A stretch of 11,846 bases of DNA from Neorhizobium sp. UBA7851 (GTDB taxonomy: Bacteria; Pseudomonadota; Alphaproteobacteria; Rhizobiales; Rhizobiaceae): NCBI GenBank assembly GCA_002500765.1, contig DLSX01000116.1, forward strand, positions 3,256-15,101, written 5' to 3'. Under the pieces are notes generated by a model. The model had not been told where the DNA came from. It was given only the letters and a program-made list of their open reading frames with translations, and did not search any database. A program made the translations under genes and the position numbers. Positions 1 to 5,477 of the stretch are shown here, one piece after another (within the stretch, counting starts at the first letter, position 1; each line of letters begins with the position of its first letter).

Positions 1-96
1 GCTTGTGTCGCTCTGGCTTGCGCCGGACGGTGCTGGTGATGATTGGCTCGGCGCGTCAGACTGGCTGCCGCCGCCGAAAATACCTTCGAGAAGCAA
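1..96 (-). CDS. Possible 5' end of an unidentified gene leaving the window (partial)
   Basis: An open frame of 32 codons runs out of the window. It would begin at a TTG (94-96) with a GGAG ribosome-binding sequence six bases upstream. An in-frame TGA a short distance further upstream rules out a longer N-terminus, so the start must lie near here. The translation opens MLLEGIFGGG and continues as a Ser/Pro/Gln-rich, low-complexity stretch. I do not recognise the family. The plus strand is also open through this stretch (to a stop at 176-178), and codon bias does not separate the two readings clearly. This is a tentative call that needs the sequence left of the window. Confidence 0.3.
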   Translation of the reverse strand, partial: MLLEGIFGGGSQSDAPSQSSPAPSGASQSDTS

Positions 97-327
97 TGTT
101 TTCTCCGCTGTTGACGAATGCCGGGCGGCCTCTAGCGATCGCGGATTGAGGCGGCGTCAACGTGCGAATGACAAATAAAATCAATATTTAAGAACTTGAA
201 AACATGATTGAGTAATGGATTTTTCATGTTGGTGAGGCATATAGTGAGGGGTCGCGCCGCCATGTTTTGGCCGGGTCTCGCATGTCTGTCTCGGTGATCC
301 GAATCCGATGCATGGAGTTGATCTGCC
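97..327. promoter_or_regulatory. AT-rich leader / promoter region upstream of the beta-lactamase
   Basis: This 231-base stretch holds no convincing gene. Bases 165-245 are markedly AT-rich compared with the rest of the window. A TATAGT hexamer (240-245, five of six matches to the -10 consensus) is the best promoter candidate, but its -35 side is poor. An inverted repeat with perfect 7-base arms, AACATGA (201-207) and TCATGTT (224-230), lies just upstream and would overlap the -35 zone, as an operator might. No regulator gene such as ampR or blaI is visible next to it. Confidence 0.35.
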
Positions 328-1152
328 GTGACCTCTGCAAAACTCTCTTTTCTCGCTCTTTCCGCTGTTGCCGCCGTGTCCGCGGCCGTTCCCGCCAGCG
401 CCGCCGATCCGGTGCGCTGTACCGTTATCGTCGATGTCGATACCGGCATGGCGATCCACCGGCAAGGTGGTTGCGATCAGGCCTTCTATCCGCAATCGAC
501 CTTCAAGCTGCCGCTTGCGATGATGGGGTATGACAAGAGGATTCTTGTGGATGAACGTAATCCCCGCTGGGACTATCAGGCAAAATTCAAGCGCTCCGAG
601 CGCGAGCAGAAGACGACCGATCCGACCATATGGGAAAAGGATTCGATCGTCTGGTATTCGCAGGAAATCACCCGTCGCCTCGGCAAGCAGGCTTTTGCCG
701 ATTACGTCCGCCGGTTCGATTATGGCAACCGGGATGTCGCAGGCGGACCGGGCGGCACCGACGGACTGACGCAATCCTGGCTGAGTTCATCGCTGAAGAT
801 TTCGCCCGACGAGCAGGTGAGCTTCCTGCGGCGCTTCATGACCGGCGAGCTGCCTATCTCGAAGGATGCCGCAAGCATGACGCAGGCGATCGTGCCTTCT
901 TTCAAGGCGTCGGATGGATGGACCGTTCACGGCAAGACCGGCTCGGGCTCGCTTCGAAACGCAAACGGCAAGCTGGACGGCAGCCGCCCGCTCGGCTGGT
1001 TCGTCGGCTGGGCCGAGAAGGGCAACCGGAAGGTCGTCTTCGCCCGCCTGCTGGTCGACAACAAACGGCACACCGACAAGCCGATCAGCTTCACCGTACG
1101 CGACGGGCTGATCGCGGACCTGCCGAAATTGACGTCTGCGCGGCCGAACTGA
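328..1152 (+). CDS. bla: Class D (OXA-type) serine beta-lactamase
   Basis: A 274-residue precursor of an exported serine beta-lactamase that hydrolyses beta-lactams in the periplasm. A Sec signal peptide covers about residues 1-25 (PASA/A cleavage region). All class D landmarks are present: S57-T-F-K60 with the nucleophile and the lysine expected to be carboxylated, S106-I-V108, Y132-G-N134, Trp151 in the WLSSSLKIS segment that normally stabilises the carboxylysine, and K203-T-G205. The later LGWFVGW block is also typical. Length is normal for the class. The start is GTG at 328 with GGAG ten bases upstream; no better ATG lies in frame. The gene is monocistronic and convergent with the next one. 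No integron, IS or transfer gene is nearby, so it looks like a resident chromosomal enzyme. Substrate range cannot be read from the sequence. Confidence 0.93.
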   Translation: MTSAKLSFLALSAVAAVSAAVPASAADPVRCTVIVDVDTGMAIHRQGGCDQAFYPQSTFKLPLAMMGYDKRILVDERNPRWDYQAKFKRSEREQKTTDPTIWEKDSIVWYSQEITRRLGKQAFADYVRRFDYGNRDVAGGPGGTDGLTQSWLSSSLKISPDEQVSFLRRFMTGELPISKDAASMTQAIVPSFKASDGWTVHGKTGSGSLRNANGKLDGSRPLGWFVGWAEKGNRKVVFARLLVDNKRHTDKPISFTVRDGLIADLPKLTSARPN

Positions 1153-1156
1153 TCTC

Positions 1157-1207
1157 GCCGAGCTGACCCTGCCGAGCTGAAATGAGCCGGATCGACGTCA
1201 TCCGGCT
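1157..1207. terminator. Short direct repeat and hairpin between convergent genes
   Basis: The gap between the beta-lactamase stop and the stop of the convergent ATPase gene holds a 10-base direct repeat, GCCGAGCTGA, at 1157-1166 and 1171-1180. It is followed by a perfect 8-bp stem AGCCGGAT/ATCCGGCT (1185-1192 and 1200-1207) with a 7-base loop. No T-run follows on either side, so if it terminates transcription it is not a textbook Rho-independent site. Its placement between two converging genes favours a role at transcript ends. Confidence 0.45.
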
Positions 1208-1218
1208 GACGTCTTCGC

Positions 1219-1932
1219 TCAGCTGCTCGCCTGGAAACGGACACCGCTTTCATTCAGGAAGCAGGTCCTCTTGAACAATGTCAGGTCCATCGGATTGGGA
1301 AGCCGTATGTCTTCGAGCGTCGGGAACTGTTTCGTCTTCGGATCATAGGTCCTGCTGATCTGCGATACGAAGACGATGATCAACCCTTTTGTTTCGGCGA
1401 AGGCGCGAAGTGCCGAGACCTGCTGATTAAGAGGCGGGGTCGAACGTCGCTGATCGAGCAATTGCAGGTAATCGACGACGACCAGTGTGCCGGGATGAGC
1501 GGCATCCAGTGTGCTGATGATGTGATCGGCGTTGATGCCGTCCGAGCAATCGGAGGCGAAAAGGTCGCGGTACAGCGCCGGCTCGGTCCCGAGCCTTTTG
1601 AACCGGTCCGCGATCTGCGCCTCGGTATATTCGAGCGTGAAGAAAAACGCAGGTCTGTCGGCCTTCATCGCCTCGATCGCCAGTTCCAAGGCCATCAGTG
1701 TCTTGCCGAGACCCGGTCTTGCGCCGATCAGTAGAAGATCGCCCTGTTCGAGCTGCTCGTAAAGCGCCCTGGCGGGAGATGTTGTCGCATGGCGGGCGGC
1801 AAGCAGGCTCCAGCTTTCGCAGCCCTCGGCTCTGGCGATATGGTCGAGTGCGGCATTGAGAGGGATGGATCGTTCGCGTGACAAGGCCTTGGCCTTGCGT
1901 TTCAGGTGATAGATGGGCGCAGTGAGTTTCAT
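1219..1932 (-). CDS. Orphan DnaB-like RecA-fold ATPase with glyoxalase-related-type N-terminus
   Basis: A 237-residue protein resembling only the ATPase domain of the replicative helicase DnaB. Residues 8-46 form a charged helical segment ending in EGCESWSLLAA, similar to the small glyoxalase-related domain found in front of various enzymes. The ATPase core then shows Walker A G70-ARPGLGKT78, an H1a-like FFFTLEYTE with the likely catalytic Glu101, Walker B VVVDYLQLLD (151-160) and an H4-like VSQISR (189-194). EDIR (207-210) matches the DnaB DLR turn, but the following acidic ESG-IEQDAD block is replaced by LPNPMDLT. The DnaB N-terminal primase-binding domain and linker helix are absent. The ATG at 1932 has a full AGGAGG nine bases upstream, so longer upstream readings are rejected. 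Proteins of this kind are often labelled DNA helicase; helicase activity here is inference. Confidence 0.8.
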   Translation of the reverse strand: MKLTAPIYHLKRKAKALSRERSIPLNAALDHIARAEGCESWSLLAARHATTSPARALYEQLEQGDLLLIGARPGLGKTLMALELAIEAMKADRPAFFFTLEYTEAQIADRFKRLGTEPALYRDLFASDCSDGINADHIISTLDAAHPGTLVVVDYLQLLDQRRSTPPLNQQVSALRAFAETKGLIIVFVSQISRTYDPKTKQFPTLEDIRLPNPMDLTLFKRTCFLNESGVRFQASS

Positions 1933-2090
1933 CGTTGAAAACCTCCTGATGCGAGCAATATTCGCAATCCCTCCTTTTGCGGTCTGCCCGAACAGTCGGT
2001 TCGAAGATGGCTGCCCCGTATGAAGTATACTTTCCCGATCGGAGGGGGGAGGCGCGGGCCGCGCCGGAATCAGATCATAGCTCAGGCCCG
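1933..2090 (-). promoter_or_regulatory. Leader of the DnaB-like gene, with a GC hairpin after the small membrane protein
   Basis: Read on the minus strand, a GC-rich 6-bp hairpin (GGCGCG/CGCGCC, 2051-2056 and 2060-2065, loop GGC) lies about 26 bases after the stop of the upstream membrane protein, followed by a C-rich run, not a T-run. Next come a TATACT -10-like hexamer near 2030 without a recognisable -35, then two Shine-Dalgarno-like sequences: AAAGGAGGG (complement of about 1969-1977) and the AGGAGG (1942-1947) serving the ATG at 1932. No start codon for a convincing leader peptide follows the first one. Confidence 0.3.
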
Positions 2091-2294
2091 TCAGATGCGG
2101 AAGCGGCGTGACGCCCAGACAATCAGCACACCGATGAGAACTGCCAGCAGACCCCAGAAGATCCAGGGCGTCTGGTTGATCATGAAGCTGGAGCGTGGGT
2201 AGGGGAAGACGCCGGTGCCCTGGCCGATCCAGACAAGGCCGATCACGCCGACGAAGATGCCGAAAACTCCGGCGATAAGCCTGATCAGGCGCAT
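2091..2294 (-). CDS. Small two-helix inner-membrane protein of unknown function
   Basis: A 67-residue protein with two predicted membrane helices, about residues 5-24 (IRLIAGVFGIFVGVIGLVWI) and 45-61. They are joined by a short loop with a G-Q-G-T-G-V-F-P-x-P motif followed by SFMINQTPW, and the tail is basic (RRFRI). This helix/GxGxxP/SFM-x-x-Q/W/helix pattern is a recurring layout in short uncharacterised bacterial membrane proteins; no function is known to me. The start at 2294 is chosen because GGAG lies seven to eight bases upstream; a longer in-frame reading to 2393 adds an N-terminus without membrane character or ribosome site. It lies in the same direction as the SDR upstream but behind its terminator, so it probably has its own promoter. 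Confidence 0.75.
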   Translation of the reverse strand: MRLIRLIAGVFGIFVGVIGLVWIGQGTGVFPYPRSSFMINQTPWIFWGLLAVLIGVLIVWASRRFRI

Positions 2295-2396
2295 GGTCGC
2301 TCTCCGCCGTATTGAAAGTGAGGATGAAGATATGGCGCAAGATATCATCATCAATGCAGACGGCATCTGCACGTAAGGAAATACGAACTCCAAATG
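2295..2396 (-). promoter_or_regulatory. Promoter region of the small membrane protein, with dyad
   Basis: On the minus strand a TTGATG hexamer followed 16 bases later by TATCTT makes a fair sigma-70-type promoter pointing at the membrane-protein gene. Just upstream of it is an inverted repeat TGCAGA-5-TCTGCA (2355-2360 and 2366-2371) that could bind a dimeric regulator. Both are pattern matches only. Confidence 0.35.
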
Positions 2397-2424
2397 AAAA
2401 GGCCCGACTATCGCCGGGCCTTTT
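2397..2424 (-). terminator. Rho-independent terminator of the SDR gene (works on both strands)
   Basis: A perfect 10-bp stem, AAAAGGCCCG (2397-2406) and CGGGCCTTTT (2415-2424), has an 8-base loop and lies five bases after the SDR stop codon. The minus-strand RNA ends in UUUU, as does the plus-strand RNA. It is the clearest intrinsic terminator in the window and insulates the SDR from the downstream membrane-protein gene. Confidence 0.85.
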
Positions 2425-2429
2425 GGTCA

Positions 2430-3218
2430 TTACAGCGACTTTGCAGCCCCGCCATCGACGCGCAGCATCGTGCCGGTAATGTAGCTGGCCGGTTCCGAGC
2501 AGAGGAAAGCGCCTGCCGCGCCGAACTCTTCCACCGTGCCGAGACGGCCGGCCGGAATGGTTTTCACCGAAGCCTCGCGGATTTCCTCCATGCTCTTGCC
2601 GAGCCGCTTGGCATTGGCGCCGTCAAGCTCCTCGATACGGTCCGTCAGGATGCGGCCCGGAAGCAGCATGTTGGCGGTAATTCCGGATCCTGCGACTTCG
2701 CTGGACAGCGTCTTGTTCCAGCCGACCAGCGCACCGCGCAGGGTGTTCGACAATGCCAGGTTCGGGATCGGTTCGATGACGCCGGAGGAGGCGACCGTCA
2801 GGATGCGGCCCCAGCCCTGTTCCTTCATCTGCGGCAGAAGCGCATTGGTCAGCGCAATCACTCTGAGCACCATCGACTGGAAAAAGGTGTCGAGCTTGTC
2901 GGCGCTCATGTCCTGCGTGCCGCCGGGTGTCGGTCCGCCCGTATTGTTGACGAGAATGTCGAGACCGCCGAGCTTTTCCTTAACCGCCTCGACCATGGCC
3001 TCGACGAAGTTGTCGTCGGCGAGATCTCCCCACACCCAGTCGGCCCTGCCTTTTCCGGCTGCATTGATCGTCTTGCAGTTTTCGGCAAGCTTGTCGCCCG
3101 AACGCCCGACCAGAAGAACATTGGCGCCTTCATTGGCGAGCGCCGTGGCGATACCGAGACCGAGGCCCCGCGACGAAGCGAGCACCAGGGCCCTTTTGCC
3201 CGAAATTCCCAGATCCAT
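2430..3218 (-). CDS. SDR-family oxidoreductase-like protein lacking the catalytic Tyr and Lys
   Basis: A 262-residue protein with the whole short-chain dehydrogenase scaffold: N-terminal beta-alpha-beta cofactor motif (residues 11-22), GDL (64-66), LVNNTGG (89-95), ILTVASS (139-145), LLPGRILTD (185-193) and C-terminal ITGTMLRVDGG (247-257). Key residues deviate. The TGxxxGxG motif reads LASSRGLG, so its first Gly is Ala14. The YxxxK pair is replaced: where YSASK is expected the sequence reads L156-S-N-T-L160. Ser144/145 and Asn92 remain. A described SDR subgroup annotated as 3-oxoacyl-ACP-reductase-like has just these departures, so the change is probably inherited, not recent decay. The chemistry is therefore unknown. 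The start at 3218 has AGGAG seven to eight bases upstream; an upstream in-frame ATG (3239) lacks one. The gene is divergent from etfQO. Confidence 0.85.
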   Translation of the reverse strand: MDLGISGKRALVLASSRGLGLGIATALANEGANVLLVGRSGDKLAENCKTINAAGKGRADWVWGDLADDNFVEAMVEAVKEKLGGLDILVNNTGGPTPGGTQDMSADKLDTFFQSMVLRVIALTNALLPQMKEQGWGRILTVASSGVIEPIPNLALSNTLRGALVGWNKTLSSEVAGSGITANMLLPGRILTDRIEELDGANAKRLGKSMEEIREASVKTIPAGRLGTVEEFGAAGAFLCSEPASYITGTMLRVDGGAAKSL

Positions 3219-3468
3219 TCCGTTCTCCTGTGGCAGCATTGTCTGTTGATAGGGTTATAGTGGCGGCTGTTCACATTGGAAGCCTGGATATGGCGGGGAT
3301 CGTTCTTAACCGCGCGCGATCGTGAGCGGGGCGGCGTTAGGACGCAATCACGGAACAAGGCTTGGCTTGCTGCGTAGTTTAACTTTACGGATGTGCCCGC
3401 ATCGAAGAAAGGTTGCGGGTCGTCAGGTTGTATGACAACAAGGCCATGGAGGTTTGTGCGGCATTTTG

Positions 3469-3486
3469 ACGTTGACGTAAACGTTA
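3469..3486 (+). promoter_or_regulatory. Candidate LiuR/MerR-type operator upstream of etfQO
   Basis: Three ACGT tetramers stand at 3469, 3475 and 3481, exactly six bases apart, within TTGACGTAAACGTTA (3472-3486). As I recall, LiuR, a MerR-family repressor of branched-chain amino acid and acyl-CoA catabolism in proteobacteria, recognises a site of this TTnACGTAAACGT type, and etf genes belong to its known regulon. TTGACG (3472-3477) and AAATAT (3497-3502) could form a -35/-10 pair with the 19-base spacing usual for MerR-type promoters. Assignment to LiuR is inference. Confidence 0.5.
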
Positions 3487-3557
3487 TTTGTCCTGCAAAT
3501 ATGGGAACGGGTCTTCGTGTCAGGTTAGCCGGTGTCGCATCCCGGCTCGACAACCAT

Positions 3558-3573
3558 CTTGGCATTTGCCAAG
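3558..3573. promoter_or_regulatory. Palindromic operator candidate CTTGGCA-TT-TGCCAAG
   Basis: Perfect 7-base arms are separated by two bases, 46 bases before the etfQO start codon. The site is downstream of the ACGT element and so could lie in the transcribed leader or act as a second operator. The regulator is not identified. Confidence 0.4.
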
Positions 3574-3619
3574 GAATAGTTTGACAAAAGGGGATCCCGC
3601 CGAGGCGGAGGCATATGGA

Positions 3620-5284
3620 ATGAGCGAAGAGATGGAACTTCCCGAACGGGAGATGATGGAATTCGACGTCGTAATCGTCGGCGCTGGCCCTGCGGGTCTA
3701 TCCGCGGCGATCCGGCTGAAGCAGATCAATCCCGATCTCACGGTCGTGGTGCTGGAAAAGGGCGCGGAAGTCGGCGCTCACATCCTGTCCGGCGCCGTGG
3801 TCGATCCCTCAGGCATCGATGCGCTCCTGCCCGGCTGGCAGGAAGAGGAGGGACACCCGTTCAAGACCAAGGTCACCGACGACCAGTTCCTGTTCCTGGG
3901 CCCGGCAGGCTCCATTCGTCTGCCGAATTTCGCCATGCCGCCGCTGATGAACAATCATGGCAAGTATATCGTGTCGCTCGGCAATGTCTGTCGGTGGCTC
4001 GCCGGCAAGGCGGAAGAACTCGGCGTCGAGATCTACCCCGGCTTTGCCGCAAGCGAGGTGCTGTATGACGATGCAGGCAATGTGATCGGTGTTGCCACCG
4101 GCGACATGGGCATCGAAAAGAACGGCGAACCCGGCCCGAACTATACCCGCGGCATGGCTCTGCTCGGAAAATACACGCTGATCGGCGAGGGCGTACGCGG
4201 TTCGCTGGCAAAACAGCTGATCGCAAAATTCGATCTTCAGAAGGACCGAGACGTCCAGAAATTCGGCATCGGCATCAAGGAACTGTGGGAAGTAAAACCC
4301 GAGAACCACAAACAGGGTCTCGTGCAGCATTCCTTCGGCTGGCCGCTCGACATGAAGACCGGTGGCGGTTCCTTCCTCTATCACCTGGAAGATAATCTCG
4401 TCGCCGTCGGCTTCGTCCTGCATCTGAACTACAAGAACCCCTATCTCTTCCCCTTCGAGGAATTCCAGCGGTTCAAGACCCATCCTGCGATCGCACCGAC
4501 CTTCGAGGGCGCCAAGCGCATCTCCTATGGCGCGCGTGCGATCACCGAGGGCGGCTACCAGTCGGTGCCGAAACTCTCCTTCCCCGGCGGCGCGCTGATC
4601 GGCTGTTCGGCAGGCTTCGTCAACGTGCCGCGTATCAAGGGTTCCCATAACGCCGTCTTCTCCGGCATCCTTGCCGCCGACAAGATCGCCGCCGCGATCG
4701 CCGATGGCCGCGCCAATGACGAACCGGTCGAGATCGAGAACGAATGGCGAACCAGTCCGATCGGCCGCGACCTGAAGCTGGTCCGCAACGTCAAGCCGCT
4801 CTGGTCGAAATTCGGCACGCTGATCGGCATTCCGCTCGGCGGGCTGGACATGTGGACCAACCAGCTGTTCGGTTTCTCGCTGTTCGGCACACTGAAACAC
4901 GGCAAGACCGATGCTCAGTCGCTCGAGCCGGCGGAGAAGCACAAGAAAATCGACTATCCGAAGCCGGATGGCGTCCTGACCTTCGATCGCCTCTCATCCG
5001 TCTTCCTGTCCAACACAAACCATGAAGAGGACCAGCCGGTCCATCTAAAGGTCAAGGATATGGATCTGCAGAAGGCTTCGGAGCACGACGTCTATGCCGG
5101 TCCCTCTGCCCGTTACTGTCCGGCCGGGGTCTACGAATGGGTCGAGAAGGATGGCGGGGAAGTCTATGTGATCAACGCGCAGAACTGCGTCCACTGCAAG
5201 ACCTGCGATATCAAGGACCCCAACCAGAACATTAACTGGGTGCCGCCGCAGGGTGGGGAAGGACCGGTTTATCCGAACATGTAA
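3620..5284 (+). CDS. etfQO: Electron transfer flavoprotein:ubiquinone oxidoreductase (ETF-QO)
   Basis: A 554-residue membrane-associated flavoprotein that takes electrons from electron transfer flavoprotein, reduced by acyl-CoA and other dehydrogenases, and passes them to ubiquinone. The FAD dinucleotide motif is VVIVGAGPAG (17-26), followed by LEKGAEVGAHILSGAVVDP, a classic ETF-QO block. The middle part carries the expected FAD and quinone-site segments (SFGWPLDMKTGGGSFLYH, GGALIGCSAGFVNVPRIKG). The C-terminal domain binds one 4Fe-4S cluster through Cys500 (CPAGVYEW) and Cys523, Cys526, Cys529 (NCVHCKTCDIKDP). Length is normal. The ATG at 3620 has GGAGG eight bases upstream; the open frame extends upstream to 3488 but that part is not conserved-looking. 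It stands alone: etfAB is not in the window. Likely regulated through the ACGT element upstream. Confidence 0.97.
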   Translation: MSEEMELPEREMMEFDVVIVGAGPAGLSAAIRLKQINPDLTVVVLEKGAEVGAHILSGAVVDPSGIDALLPGWQEEEGHPFKTKVTDDQFLFLGPAGSIRLPNFAMPPLMNNHGKYIVSLGNVCRWLAGKAEELGVEIYPGFAASEVLYDDAGNVIGVATGDMGIEKNGEPGPNYTRGMALLGKYTLIGEGVRGSLAKQLIAKFDLQKDRDVQKFGIGIKELWEVKPENHKQGLVQHSFGWPLDMKTGGGSFLYHLEDNLVAVGFVLHLNYKNPYLFPFEEFQRFKTHPAIAPTFEGAKRISYGARAITEGGYQSVPKLSFPGGALIGCSAGFVNVPRIKGSHNAVFSGILAADKIAAAIADGRANDEPVEIENEWRTSPIGRDLKLVRNVKPLWSKFGTLIGIPLGGLDMWTNQLFGFSLFGTLKHGKTDAQSLEPAEKHKKIDYPKPDGVLTFDRLSSVFLSNTNHEEDQPVHLKVKDMDLQKASEHDVYAGPSARYCPAGVYEWVEKDGGEVYVINAQNCVHCKTCDIKDPNQNINWVPPQGGEGPVYPNM

Positions 5285-5291
5285 TGTTCGG
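5273..5291 (+). other. Perfect hairpin spanning the etfQO stop codon
   Basis: CCGAACAT (5273-5280) and ATGTTCGG (5284-5291) form an 8-bp perfect stem with a 3-base loop GTA. The TAA stop (5282-5284) sits at the loop. No T-run follows. It may protect the transcript 3' end or be chance; the arms include the last codons of the gene. Confidence 0.45.
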
Positions 5292-5328
5292 TCGGCCTGC
5301 ACCGGTATCTCGTCCGACATGCTTGGCG

Positions 5329-5351
5329 AACGGCATTTGCGGGGTGCCGTT
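5329..5351 (+). terminator. Weak candidate terminator of etfQO
   Basis: AACGGCA (5329-5335) and TGCCGTT (5345-5351) make a perfect 7-bp stem with a 9-base loop, 45 bases after the etfQO stop. The following sequence is only moderately T-rich, so termination strength is doubtful. Confidence 0.4.
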
Positions 5352-5393
5352 TGTCAGTTTCTCTGGTGGATACTGTCTGATGATGAAAAGGTC

Positions 5394-5421
5394 TTGGTAA
5401 GGCTCTTTTCATTCTTATATC
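5394..5421 (+). promoter_or_regulatory. Candidate promoter of the pentapeptide-repeat gene
   Basis: TTGGTA (5394-5399) and TATATC (5416-5421) are separated by 16 bases, in an AT-rich stretch between the etfQO hairpins and the next start codon. The -10 sits in CTTATAT, close to the CTATAT seen at many rhizobial housekeeping promoters. This would give a leader of about 50 bases. Pattern match only. Confidence 0.35.
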
Positions 5422-5477
5422 TGATCACATCTGGCTGACTGCCTATGTCTTTCGTGTTGTTCGAAAGAAGAATAGAT

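Larger units (their letters stand above)
3219..3619. promoter_or_regulatory. 401-base divergent control region between the SDR and etfQO
   Basis: No gene is supported here; short open frames lack ribosome sites and known sequence. On the minus strand a TATAAC hexamer (complement of 3252-3257) may be the SDR -10 box, although the -35 is weak. Toward etfQO lie three symmetrical elements: a triple ACGT block (3469-3484), an inverted repeat TATTTG-5-CAAATA (3485-3490 and 3496-3501), and a near-continuous palindrome CTTGGCA-TT-TGCCAAG (3558-3573). The density of dyads within about 100 bases suggests that etfQO is regulated by more than one factor. Confidence 0.45.

Noticed and set aside
1219..2430. 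403-codon version of the DnaB-like protein
   Set aside because: The extra N-terminus would run through the small membrane protein gene and a GC hairpin, has no domain character, and the internal ATG at 1932 has a perfect ribosome-binding site.
2394..3260. Plus-strand open frame (288 codons) opposite the SDR gene
   Set aside because: No ribosome site, begins inside the terminator, and its composition is typical of an antisense frame.
3558..3580. Sigma-54 promoter suggested by TTGGCA near TTGCC
   Set aside because: The GG and GC elements are not at the required -24/-12 spacing; the sequence is better described as a palindrome.
3581..3609. TTGACA (3581-3586) as a -35 box for etfQO
   Set aside because: The -10 position would fall in GC-rich sequence at the ribosome-binding site, leaving no leader; no TATAAT-like hexamer is there.
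3488..3619. Upstream extension of etfQO by 44 residues
   Set aside because: The extension covers the operator-like dyads, and the ATG at 3620 has GGAGG at good distance and gives the usual family length.
3809..4942. Long minus-strand open frame (377 codons) opposite etfQO
   Set aside because: An antisense shadow caused by high GC in third positions; etfQO is unmistakable on the plus strand.
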